64,000 nucleotides of DNA from Verrucomicrobiia bacterium (GTDB lineage: Bacteria; Verrucomicrobiota; Verrucomicrobiia; Opitutales; Cerasicoccaceae): contig JAUIHT010000001.1 of NCBI GenBank assembly GCA_030432235.1, positions 248,001 to 312,000 on the forward strand. The letters are read 5' to 3'. Under the pieces are notes generated by a model. The model was not told where the DNA came from, did not search any database, and saw nothing but the letters and a program-made list of their open reading frames with translations. Shown here piece after piece: positions 35,772 to 44,105 of the stretch (positions are counted from its first letter, which is position 1; each line of letters opens with the position of its first letter). The translations under genes were made by a program, and so were the position numbers.

Positions 35772-38152
35772 CAGTCAAGTTTTTCTTCCTCCTCATCGAT
35801 GTCTTCGGATAGGGATGCTTCGAATTCCTCGTCGGGCTCGACTTCCTGTTCGCCGGCCTTGAGGGTTTCCTTGAAGGTGGCGAGGGCCTCGGGCGGGCCG
35901 ACGACCAGCAGGACGTCCCCGGCGTGGAGGATTTCCCCGGCAGCGGGGGAGGTGATGCGGGTGTGGCCGCGCTGGATACCGAGCACGCTGATGCGATGGC
36001 GTGTGCGCACTTCGGCGCCGGCCAGGGTATCGCCGGTCAGGGACGAGCCGTGCCCGATGAAGACCTTTTCGATGACAAAGCCCGGCGAATCGCCGTCGCC
36101 GCTGGGCGGGCCTTTGACCGAGAGCACGCGCACGGCCTCCTTGGTCTGCTTTTCGGTGCCGAAGAGGATCAATTTGTCGCCGGGGAAGATGGGCAGCTCC
36201 GGCGAGGGGTCGTAGTGGGTCATGCCGCCACGGCTGACGGCCACGATGGAGGCCCCGGTCTGCGCGCGCAGGCGCAGTTCACGAATGACCCGCCCGCGCG
36301 CCACGCTGTCGGCGTCGATTTCGATGGTCTCGACGCTGGCGGGCCAGGGATGCTTGGCGGCGATTTCGCGCAGGGTGGTTTCGCGCAGGGCCTCGTCGGC
36401 ATCAGCGCGCTGTTGCTGGAAGCTTTGCAGGAAAAGGTACTCCAGGCGGCTGTTCAGGTTGATAATCGACTTCCAGAAGAGCACGAGGGCGGCGCCGACC
36501 AGCACGATGAATACTCCCAGCGCCACCCCGGTGGGGAAGAACGCCGAAGCGGCGGACAAGTACAGGCCGCCGAAGAGCACCATGACAAGGCACAACACGA
36601 GCGTGTGGAAGAGGTTGACCATGCGCCCGGCGAGGAAGTCTTTGTTGCGGCCGGCGCGGATGGTGGTGTCGGTGGCCAGGTGGATGAGCACGTCGACGTT
36701 GCGGATGATGCCGGAGAGGAAGGGCAGGCAGGCCGCGCCCGCCACCAGCCAGAGCGCGAGCTGGGTCCAGTCCTCGAAGCCCTGTAGCTCCGGGCGGTCT
36801 TCCAGGTAGCCCGAGCCGACATAGGCGACGATGATGATGCCGTTGAAGAGCAGGAAGTGCAGCGCGATTTGCAGCAGGGGCTTCCGCGCCATGCGCAGGA
36901 AGGCGTTCTTGCCGATAAAGCGCCCGACGGCGTCGAGGAGCTTTTCGTAGATGTCGGCTGCCAGCCGCAGGCGTTCCGGGGTGCGGTCAGCGATGAACTG
37001 GTAAAACTTGTCGGGCCGGGCGTTGAGTACGGGGATGAAGAGGTAGGTCACGATGGCCAGGCCGACGGTCATGCTGGTCAGCCCCGGACCGGTCACGCCG
37101 AGGCTCTGGCCCATGGCCGCGATGATGAAGCCGAATTCGCCCACGCTGGCCTTCGAAAGAGCGGCGCGAAAGCCAGTCTCGCTGCTTTGCCCGCCGACGA
37201 AGAGCCCGAGCCAGCAGGTGACGATTTTGGCCATTACCACCATTCCGGCCACGAAAACTACGGCCACCCAGTTCTCCAGCAGCCAGGCCGGGTCTATAAG
37301 CATGCCGATGGTGACGAAAAACACCGCGCTGAAGAGGTCGCGGAAGGGCTGGCTGACACGGTCGATTTCCCGGCTGATATGGCTCTTGGCCATGATGGCC
37401 CCGGCGAGGAAGGCCCCCAGGGCGATGGAGAAGCTCGACATCTCGGCCAGCTCACCCACGCCCAGCACGAGTGCGACCGTGGTGATGGTCAGCAGCTCGG
37501 CGCTGCCGCTTTGCTTGAGGAATTTGCTGAAAAACGGCGCGATGAGCCGCCCCACGTAGTACACGCCGACCACGAAGACTCCGATGAGAAAGGTGGTTTG
37601 GTAAACCGAATCCAGCTCGAACTGCTGCGTGGTGGCCACACCGGTCAGGATGACGAGCAGGGTGATGGCCACGATGTCCTCGAAGATGAGGATGCCGATA
37701 GCCATGTGGGCGTCGGCGTGTTTCAGGCGGCCCTTGTCCGTCAGCACCTTGATACAGACTAGCGAAGCGCTGTTGGTTAGCAGCGCGCCGAGAAAGATGC
37801 CCTCCAGCGCGCCGTAGCCGAAGAGCTTTGCACTCATGGTGCCCAGGTAAAAGACCACCGCCGATTGCAGCGCTGCCGCGATGAAGGCCGGCCAGAAGAC
37901 CGCCCGCAGCCGCGCCAAGTCGAACTCCAGCCCGATGCTGAACATGAGGAAGACCACGCCGAGCTGGCTGAGCTGCTCGATGGCCTGGGCGTCCTGCAGA
38001 CTGGGCAGCTCGGTCACGTGCGGCCCGATGAGCACCCCGGCCAACAGGTAGCCCAGGATGACCGGCAGCTTCACCCGGTAGAACAGCAGCGTGACCACCG
38101 CGGCGGTTATCACCACGAGGGCCAGATCACTCAAGATGGTTCCCGTATCCAA
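35771..38152 (-). CDS. CPA2 cation:proton antiporter with TrkA-C domains
   Basis: A 793-residue protein. The first 380 residues are a Na+/H+-exchanger-type membrane domain (VILGYLLAGVLIGP, FSIGLEFDL, GALLTNSASLVCIKVL, SFSIALGAFLAGAIMAKS). Further helices run to about 560, then two RCK C-terminal (TrkA-C) ligand domains, ending in an acidic tail (DEEFEASLSEDIDEEEEK). It is likely a KefB-like or Na+/K+ antiporter of the inner membrane. It starts with TTG in the only suitable frame position. The next gene upstream, nrdJ, is unrelated. Confidence 0.88.
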   Translation of the reverse strand: MDTGTILSDLALVVITAAVVTLLFYRVKLPVILGYLLAGVLIGPHVTELPSLQDAQAIEQLSQLGVVFLMFSIGLEFDLARLRAVFWPAFIAAALQSAVVFYLGTMSAKLFGYGALEGIFLGALLTNSASLVCIKVLTDKGRLKHADAHMAIGILIFEDIVAITLLVILTGVATTQQFELDSVYQTTFLIGVFVVGVYYVGRLIAPFFSKFLKQSGSAELLTITTVALVLGVGELAEMSSFSIALGAFLAGAIMAKSHISREIDRVSQPFRDLFSAVFFVTIGMLIDPAWLLENWVAVVFVAGMVVMAKIVTCWLGLFVGGQSSETGFRAALSKASVGEFGFIIAAMGQSLGVTGPGLTSMTVGLAIVTYLFIPVLNARPDKFYQFIADRTPERLRLAADIYEKLLDAVGRFIGKNAFLRMARKPLLQIALHFLLFNGIIIVAYVGSGYLEDRPELQGFEDWTQLALWLVAGAACLPFLSGIIRNVDVLIHLATDTTIRAGRNKDFLAGRMVNLFHTLVLCLVMVLFGGLYLSAASAFFPTGVALGVFIVLVGAALVLFWKSIINLNSRLEYLFLQSFQQQRADADEALRETTLREIAAKHPWPASVETIEIDADSVARGRVIRELRLRAQTGASIVAVSRGGMTHYDPSPELPIFPGDKLILFGTEKQTKEAVRVLSVKGPPSGDGDSPGFVIEKVFIGHGSSLTGDTLAGAEVRTRHRISVLGIQRGHTRITSPAAGEILHAGDVLLVVGPPEALATFKETLKAGEQEVEPDEEFEASLSEDIDEEEEKLD

Positions 38153-38283
38153 GCGTGAGCATCATGTGATAGACTCACGCTCCCGGTCAAGAGCGCGTCA
38201 CCGCGCAGAAGATGGCGGGCCTGACCCAAAAGTGGGGTAGCAAGCACTGCGAAACGCAGTTATGAGGATTTTAGAGCTATACT

Positions 38284-41172
38284 TTAACTACAGCCAAGTG
38301 AGGTGCCGCAATTGAGACAGCAGGCGCAGGTGCCGGTGACTTTTACCTTGCCGGAGCCGCACTCGGGGCAGGTGAGGTTGCCTTCGGACTGAGTCAGGAA
38401 CTCAAGCTGCTCGGTGTCGATTTTGGCCTCTTCCTTGGGGATGGTGGTACTGCTCGGGTGTTGGTCCTCGAAGGCGTCGTCGTTCTGGGCGGCGGGGGAC
38501 ATCTTTTCCTTGTAGCCGGGAATGAACTCCATGCCGAGCAGACGGGCGACGTAGTCGACAACGCTCTTGGCGAAGGGAATGTGCGGGTTGCGTGTCATGC
38601 CCTCGGGCTCGAATCGGACGTGGCTGAACTTCTTGACCAGGGTCTCCAGCGGCACGCCGTACTGGAGGCAGAGCGAGACCAGAGTGCCGACGCTGTCCAT
38701 GAGGCCGTTGATGGTGGAGCCGGCCTTGGCCATCTGGATGAAGACCTCGCCGGGCTTGCCGTCCTCGAACTTGCCCACGGTGATGTAGCCCTCCGTGCCA
38801 GCGATGGAGAATTTGTGCGTGATGGACTCGCGGGTATCGGGCAGTTTGCGACGGTAGGGCTCGGTTACGACCTGCACGGCGGGTTTGTCCTCCGGCTCGT
38901 CCTTGCGCGTCTTGATGGGGGCGGAGCGCTTGGAGCCGTCGCGGTAAATGGCGATGCCTTTGATGCCTTTTTTCCAGGCGTGAATGTAGGTCTCGCGGAT
39001 GTCTTTGGCGCTGCATTCCTCGGGCATGTTGACCGTTTTGGAAATCGCCCCGGAAAGGAAAGGCTGCACGGACGACATCATGTCGATGTGCGCGGTGTAT
39101 GGCAGGTAGCGCTTGCCCAGACCGGAGCGGAAGGCTGAGTCGAACACGGCTACGTGCTCGTCCCGGATGCCGGACTCACGGGCTTTCCCGCCGGTTTCGA
39201 TATTCTCGATTGTGCCGAACTCCTGTACGTGGGCGCAGATTTTTTCAACCGTTGGTTGGTCGTAGCCAAGGGTTTCCAGAGCCAGGGGAATGGACTTGAT
39301 GGGCAGCGTCATGACGCCTCCGCCGGCCAGGGTCTTGTAGGCGACCAGGCCGATGGCGGGCTCGACGCCCGTCGTGTCGCAGTCCATGAGGAAACCGATG
39401 GTGCCTGTGGGGGCGAGCACGGTGACTTGCGCGTTGCGGTAGCCGTAGCGCTTGCCGAGGTCGGAGGCTTCCTTCCAGGTCTTGCTGGCGAACTCGGCCA
39501 GCGTCTTGGGCGAGTTGCGGTCGAGGGCGTCGACGTGGCTTTTGTGCAGGTCGATGACGCCTTGCATGGAGGCGACGTTATCCCGCTGCGGAGGAGTGGG
39601 CACGCCGTAGTGGGCGGCATCGTGATAGCCGGGGAAGGGGCCTTTGAGCGCGGCCAGCTCGGCGGAGGTCTTGTAGGCGACTCCGGTCATGGCGGCGGTG
39701 ATGGCTTTGGCCAGGCCGAGCCCTTCGGGGGACGCGTAGGCGTGCCCGTAGGACATCAGCAGTGCGCCGAGGTTGGCGTAACCAAGGCCCAAGGTGCGGA
39801 ACCAGTGGCTGTTGTAGGTGATGCCTTCGGTCGGGTAGGAGGAACGGTCGACGATGATCTCCTGCGCGATGATAAAGATGCGGGCGGCGGCGGCGAAGCG
39901 CTCGATGTCGAAACCGTCGTCCTTGCGGAACTTCATCAGGTTGAGCGAGGCGAGATTGCAGGCGGAGTTGTCGAGGAAGAGGTACTCGCTGCATGGGTTG
40001 GTGCAGTTCTGGCGGCCCGAGCCCTTGCAGGTATGCCACTTGTGGATGGTGTCGTCGAACTGCATGCCGGGGTCGCCGCAGATGTGCGTGCCTTCGGCGA
40101 TTTTATCCAGCAGCTTCGAGGCGTCCTTTTCCTCGCAAGGTTCACCGTCGGTGACGCGGCGGGTGTAGAACTTTCGCCCTTCGACGGCGGCCTGCATGAA
40201 CGAATCGCTGGCGCGGATGGAGAGGTTTTCGTTCTGGTACTTGATGGAGGCATAGGCGTCACCGTTGAAGGATGGATCGTAGCCTTCTTCGATCAGGGCC
40301 CAGGCTTTGCGCTCTTCGATTTGCTTGGCGTTAATGAACTCCTCGATGTCAGGATGCCAGTCCTTGAGGGTATTCATCTTGGCGGCACGGCGGGTCTTGC
40401 CGCCGCTTTTGACCACGCCCGCGACGGCGTCGTAGACGGCGAGGAAGCTCAAAGGGCCGCTGGGCTTGCCGCCGCCGGAGAGCTTTTCCCGGGTGGAGCG
40501 GATACTGGAAAGGTCGGTGCCGGAGCCAGAGCCGAATTTAAACAACATGGCCTCGGCGCGGGCCAGCTCCATGATGGACTCCATGTTGTCGTCCACGTGC
40601 TGGATGAAGCAGGCCGAGCACTGCGGGAACTCGTACTGGCTTTCGGCGCGCATGACGACGTCGTGGTCCTGATCCCAGTAGAAGTTGCCCTTGCAGGAGT
40701 CCTTGCCGACTCCGTACTCGTGGAAGAGCCCGAGGTTGAACCAGACCGGGGAGTTAAAGGCGCCGTATTGGTTGACCAGCAGCCAGGTCAGCTCGTCGGC
40801 AAAAGCGCGGGCTTGCTCCTCGTCCGAGAAATAGCCGTCGCTCATGCCCCAGTCTGCGATGGTTTTCACGACGCGGTTGATGACCTGCTTGAAGGAGCTT
40901 TCGCGGCCTCCCGTCTTCGGGTCGGTGCCGTGGTCGATGTCACCGTAAAAATATTTCGAAGCGAGAATCTTGGTGGCCAGATCGGAGAAGGCTTGTGGGA
41001 CTTCGATGTTCTCCTGCTTGAAGATAGCTTTACCTTTGTCGTCAGTGATTTCAGCGGTGCGGTAGTCCCACTCAATTTCGTCGTAGGGGTGGGTGTCGGC
41101 AGAGGAAAAACAGCGCTTGATGCTGAGGGGGAGGAGAGGGGCTTTGCCAGTAGCGTCGGATTTCTTTTTCAT
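38284..41172 (-). CDS. nrdJ: Adenosylcobalamin-dependent ribonucleotide reductase (class II)
   Basis: A 962-residue enzyme reducing ribonucleotides to deoxyribonucleotides with a B12 radical, independent of oxygen. Blocks seen are NQYGAFNSPVWFNLG, PQCSACFIQHVDD, KFGSGSGTDLSSIRS, NPCSEYLFLDNSACNLASLNL and GTIGFLMDCDTTGVEPA. The C-terminal cysteine-rich CPECGSGKVKVTGTCACC tail carries the redox/zinc cysteines. Two NrdR boxes lie just upstream, so NrdR repression is expected. No cobalamin riboswitch was recognised. Confidence 0.95.
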   Translation of the reverse strand: MKKKSDATGKAPLLPLSIKRCFSSADTHPYDEIEWDYRTAEITDDKGKAIFKQENIEVPQAFSDLATKILASKYFYGDIDHGTDPKTGGRESSFKQVINRVVKTIADWGMSDGYFSDEEQARAFADELTWLLVNQYGAFNSPVWFNLGLFHEYGVGKDSCKGNFYWDQDHDVVMRAESQYEFPQCSACFIQHVDDNMESIMELARAEAMLFKFGSGSGTDLSSIRSTREKLSGGGKPSGPLSFLAVYDAVAGVVKSGGKTRRAAKMNTLKDWHPDIEEFINAKQIEERKAWALIEEGYDPSFNGDAYASIKYQNENLSIRASDSFMQAAVEGRKFYTRRVTDGEPCEEKDASKLLDKIAEGTHICGDPGMQFDDTIHKWHTCKGSGRQNCTNPCSEYLFLDNSACNLASLNLMKFRKDDGFDIERFAAAARIFIIAQEIIVDRSSYPTEGITYNSHWFRTLGLGYANLGALLMSYGHAYASPEGLGLAKAITAAMTGVAYKTSAELAALKGPFPGYHDAAHYGVPTPPQRDNVASMQGVIDLHKSHVDALDRNSPKTLAEFASKTWKEASDLGKRYGYRNAQVTVLAPTGTIGFLMDCDTTGVEPAIGLVAYKTLAGGGVMTLPIKSIPLALETLGYDQPTVEKICAHVQEFGTIENIETGGKARESGIRDEHVAVFDSAFRSGLGKRYLPYTAHIDMMSSVQPFLSGAISKTVNMPEECSAKDIRETYIHAWKKGIKGIAIYRDGSKRSAPIKTRKDEPEDKPAVQVVTEPYRRKLPDTRESITHKFSIAGTEGYITVGKFEDGKPGEVFIQMAKAGSTINGLMDSVGTLVSLCLQYGVPLETLVKKFSHVRFEPEGMTRNPHIPFAKSVVDYVARLLGMEFIPGYKEKMSPAAQNDDAFEDQHPSSTTIPKEEAKIDTEQLEFLTQSEGNLTCPECGSGKVKVTGTCACCLNCGTSLGCS

Positions 41173-41191
41173 ATGCTTCTTTATTAGATAT

Positions 41192-41207
41192 TTACTATAT
41201 ATTGTGG
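41192..41207. promoter_or_regulatory. NrdR box 1 upstream of nrdJ
   Basis: A 16-bp site reading TTACTATATATTGTGG matches the NrdR consensus (ACACWATATATWGTGT) at all but about three positions. It lies 20-35 bp before the nrdJ start and would overlap a TATAGT -10 element on the coding strand. Confidence 0.75.
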
Positions 41208-41223
41208 AAAGATGGGGGATATT

Positions 41224-41239
41224 GCACTAAATCTAGTGT
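41224..41239. promoter_or_regulatory. NrdR box 2 upstream of nrdJ
   Basis: A second 16-bp site, GCACTAAATCTAGTGT, is nearly palindromic and matches the NrdR consensus at about 13 of 16 positions. Its centre is 32 bp (three helical turns) from box 1, the phased pairing typical of NrdR targets. Confidence 0.72.
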
Positions 41240-41285
41240 TTCCAATGAATCAAATCCCGCACTTTTCGCACGTGAAAAGCTCTCC

Positions 41286-41338
41286 AGGCACTCACTTTTG
41301 ATCGCTGCTAAAGGCGTTTATAAGAGTGCCTTTTTTTA
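41286..41338 (+). terminator. Orphan plus-strand terminator-like hairpin
   Basis: A perfect 8-bp stem, AGGCACTC / GAGTGCCT, with a 30-base loop is followed by T-residues on the plus strand. A shorter nested stem (AAAGGC / GCCTTT) is also possible. No plus-strand gene precedes it, since both neighbours are on the minus strand. Confidence 0.5.
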
Positions 41339-41397
41339 GCCTGCTCCTGGCTGTGGAAAGTCGGTATAAAGACTCCCCAGGATATTCGGTAGAGGCT

Positions 41398-42213
41398 TTA
41401 GCCCGCCTTTCGGGCCTTGCGGTACTCTACCGGTGTCTGGCCGGTCAGCTTTTTGAAGGCGGCGTAGAAAGCACTGTTGCTCTGGAACCCGCAGCCGAAG
41501 GCCACGTCGAGCACCTTGGCGTCGCTCTGCAGCAGGAGCCGCTGGGCGTGCGCCACACGGAGTTGCGTCAGGTAGGTCCACAGGCTGACCCCGGCGACCT
41601 TGCGGAAGCGGCTCAGCAGATACTTGGGATGGACCCCCAGCGTGGCGGCGATGCTTTCGGCGCTCAAATCCTCATGGTAGCGTGTCGCCATTAGGTCGCA
41701 GGTGCGGTGGATGAGCGCGTCGCCCGTGGTGATGCCTGCGGGGTCCGACTGGGGGAAATGCGCGCCGAGCCGAAGGAAGGCGGACTCGATCTCCAGGCAC
41801 ATGGCCTCGAAGTCCGCGCTGCCGGTATGGGGATAGTCCAACGCCCAGCGGGGCATCAGCCGGGCGAAATCCGATTGCGGCGAGAGCAGGATGGGCGCAC
41901 CGGAAAGCAAACGGGCTTGTAGTCTGGAAAGGCTTTGCCGGCGCAGCAACCACGGCAGGGGCAGAGTCATCCAGATGCCGCGCAGGTCCCGGCTGGCTTC
42001 AATGCTCTGGTGCGGCACCCCGGCCCAGAAAATCAGCGTACTGCCCGGCACGGGGACGACCTTGCGGCCCGATAGCATGTAGGACAGGTGCCCCGCCTGG
42101 AAGTAGTTCACTTCTATGTCCGCGTGCACGTGGGCGTAGGGCATGGTGCTGCTCTCCTCGCGTCGCCATATCCGAAAGTTCAGCGAAGGAATGGTGACAT
42201 AGGCATCGAGCAT
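41398..42213 (-). CDS. AraC-family transcriptional regulator
   Basis: A 271-residue regulator. The N-terminal cupin-like sensing domain has YAHVHADIEVNYFQAGHLSYMLSGR and FWAGVPH. Two C-terminal helix-turn-helix motifs follow in about 170-265, with DLSAESIAATLGVHPKYLLSRFRKVAG and a final GCGFQSNSAFYAAFKKLTGQTPVEYRK signature. It is divergent from the PhyH dioxygenase gene with a 74-bp AT-rich gap, so it probably controls that gene in response to a carbohydrate-like ligand. Confidence 0.92.
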   Translation of the reverse strand: MLDAYVTIPSLNFRIWRREESSTMPYAHVHADIEVNYFQAGHLSYMLSGRKVVPVPGSTLIFWAGVPHQSIEASRDLRGIWMTLPLPWLLRRQSLSRLQARLLSGAPILLSPQSDFARLMPRWALDYPHTGSADFEAMCLEIESAFLRLGAHFPQSDPAGITTGDALIHRTCDLMATRYHEDLSAESIAATLGVHPKYLLSRFRKVAGVSLWTYLTQLRVAHAQRLLLQSDAKVLDVAFGCGFQSNSAFYAAFKKLTGQTPVEYRKARKAG

Positions 42214-42287
42214 GAGAGCTTACTATTCAGGATAAATTAGCTATTTTCGAGGAAGAATTTTCGGAATAACCATGATAAGATGGCCTC

Positions 42288-43127
42288 ATGATTACAGAAA
42301 TGGATGCCTACCTGTTCGATCTCCGCGGTTACCTCCTCTTGCGCGGAGCTCTCAGTCCCGAGGAAGTGAAGGCCCTCAATGAAGGCCTGGACGCCATCCC
42401 GCGTATCGCGCCGGGCGACTGGCACGGCTACGTGCATCGCGAGGAAACCGAGGATACCCGCGGCATCGCCTACCAGCAGATTTACGAGGCGGGCGAGCCC
42501 TTCGAGCGCCTCATCGACCACCCGTCGTGGATTGACAAGGTCAAACACTTCGTTGGCGGCGAGGGCACCTTCGACTGGCTGCACGGCCCGGTGTTCATCG
42601 ATGAAAACTTCGCCAGCATCCGAGGCCCGGGTGAGGCCATCGGGCTGCACTCCGGCGGTCACACTGGGGTCAAGCGCACGCAATTTCGCTACCACAACGG
42701 CCAGTTCCACTGCGGCCAGATCAACATCCTCATGGCCCTGACTGATATAGGCCCGGGTGACGGCGGCACGATGGTTATCCCCGGTAGCCACAAGTCCAAC
42801 CTGGTCCATCCTCAGTTGGCCCGCGCAAAAATCAGCAGCGGGGCTTCCGCCGACGACGTTGAAGGCGCCATCGAGGTGCACATGAAAGCTGGCGACGCCA
42901 TCCTGTTCGTCGATGCCATCGCGCACGGCTCGGCCAAACGTGTTAACGACGGCGAGCGGCGCATCCTGGTCTATCGCTACGGTCCGACCTGGGGCAACTT
43001 TCGCTTTGGCTACACGCCCTCGCCGGAACTCCTTGAGCGGCTCACCCCCGAACAGCGTGGTATCGCATATCCGTGGAAACAGCGCACCCCGCCTCATGTG
43101 GAGGCCGCACGCTTGCAGCCGGCCTGA
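42288..43127 (+). CDS. Phytanoyl-CoA dioxygenase (PhyH) family protein
   Basis: A 279-residue Fe(II)/2-oxoglutarate-dependent oxygenase-like protein. The likely metal ligands are the His in GLHSGGH or in the later HCGQINILMALTDIG region with Asp in GPGDGGTMVIPGSHKSN, and the distal His in DAIAHGSAKRV; Arg in ERRILVYRYG would bind 2-oxoglutarate. The substrate is unknown. It is divergent from the AraC regulator gene and convergent with the radical-SAM gene. Confidence 0.87.
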   Translation: MITEMDAYLFDLRGYLLLRGALSPEEVKALNEGLDAIPRIAPGDWHGYVHREETEDTRGIAYQQIYEAGEPFERLIDHPSWIDKVKHFVGGEGTFDWLHGPVFIDENFASIRGPGEAIGLHSGGHTGVKRTQFRYHNGQFHCGQINILMALTDIGPGDGGTMVIPGSHKSNLVHPQLARAKISSGASADDVEGAIEVHMKAGDAILFVDAIAHGSAKRVNDGERRILVYRYGPTWGNFRFGYTPSPELLERLTPEQRGIAYPWKQRTPPHVEAARLQPA

Positions 43128-43133
43128 TGCCGG

Positions 43134-44084
43134 TCAAGCGGTCGCGAGGACTTTGCCCTGCCAGCTGTCGCGTTCCGCGAGACGCTTTTCCACGCGGTGG
43201 GCGAACTGGTAGTTGCGCAGACCTTCCCACTTCGGCGCGATGAGCAGCTCCGGCGGAGACTCGCTGGTGAAGCGCTCGACGACGATGCGCGGATCGAGCC
43301 TTTCCAGATAGTCGACCACCAGTTCCAGATATTCCTCAGGCGTGAAAAGGTGAAAGCGCTCGGGATACTGCCGGTGCTCGTTGGCCAGTGCGGTGCGTTT
43401 GACAATTTGTAGCTGATGCAGCTTGAGGTGGTCGATGGGAAGCCCGGAAACGACCTCGGCTTGCCGCAGCCAGTCGTCGCGCGTTTCTCCGGGCAGGCCC
43501 AGTATGAAGTGTGCCCCCACCGGGATGCTGCGTCGGGCGGTTTCCTCTATGGCACGGGCGGTGTCAGCGAAGGTGTGGCCTCGGTGGATGCGTGCCAGAG
43601 TGGTGTCGTTGACCGACTCCACGCCGTACTCGACCATCACGTAGCAACGCTGTGAAAGCTCCGCCAGCAGGTCCAGCACCTGTGCGTCGACACAGTCCGG
43701 GCGGGTACCCAGGACGAGCCCGAGGATGCCCGACTGGGCCAGCGCCTCCTCGTAGCGTGCCCGCAGGACATCCAGTGGCGCGTAGGTGTTGGAATAGGCC
43801 TGGAAGTAAGCCAGGAAGCCCATCGACGGGTACTTCTTTGAAAAGAACGCCATGCCCTCTTGTAGTTGCTCAGCGATGCTGCCCTGCTCGCGACAGTAAT
43901 CCGGGTTGAACGTTTCGTTGTTGCAGTAGCTGCAGCCGCTGACCGCCAGTGTGCCGTCACGGTTCGGGCAGGTGAAGCCGCCGTCGACCGAGACCTTTTG
44001 CACGCGTCCGGGGAAGCGCCGTCGCAACGCGTTGGTGGCGTCGTTGTAGCGCCCTTCATGACCCCAGGGGAAACACGTATTCAT
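43134..44084 (-). CDS. TIGR01212-type radical SAM protein (YhcC-like)
   Basis: A 316-residue radical SAM enzyme. The 4Fe-4S cluster cysteines lie in GGFTCPNRDGTLAVSGCSYC, characteristic of the YhcC/TIGR01212 group. LGTRPDCVD, MVEYGVESVND and ILGLPGETRDDW follow in the barrel. The exact reaction of the group is not settled. It is 21 bp downstream of the metallo-hydrolase gene on the same strand. Confidence 0.9.
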   Translation of the reverse strand: MNTCFPWGHEGRYNDATNALRRRFPGRVQKVSVDGGFTCPNRDGTLAVSGCSYCNNETFNPDYCREQGSIAEQLQEGMAFFSKKYPSMGFLAYFQAYSNTYAPLDVLRARYEEALAQSGILGLVLGTRPDCVDAQVLDLLAELSQRCYVMVEYGVESVNDTTLARIHRGHTFADTARAIEETARRSIPVGAHFILGLPGETRDDWLRQAEVVSGLPIDHLKLHQLQIVKRTALANEHRQYPERFHLFTPEEYLELVVDYLERLDPRIVVERFTSESPPELLIAPKWEGLRNYQFAHRVEKRLAERDSWQGKVLATA

Positions 44085-44105
44085 GGCGCGCGGGAGTGTT
44101 TAAAA

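Noticed and set aside
39154-41187. A 677-codon open frame antisense to nrdJ
   Set aside because: Gly/Val/Ala/Asp-rich shadow of the nrdJ codons with no recognisable motif; nrdJ itself is unambiguous.
41173-41397. Cobalamin riboswitch before nrdJ
   Set aside because: No B12-box-like conserved core was found; the region is better explained by two NrdR boxes and a short leader.
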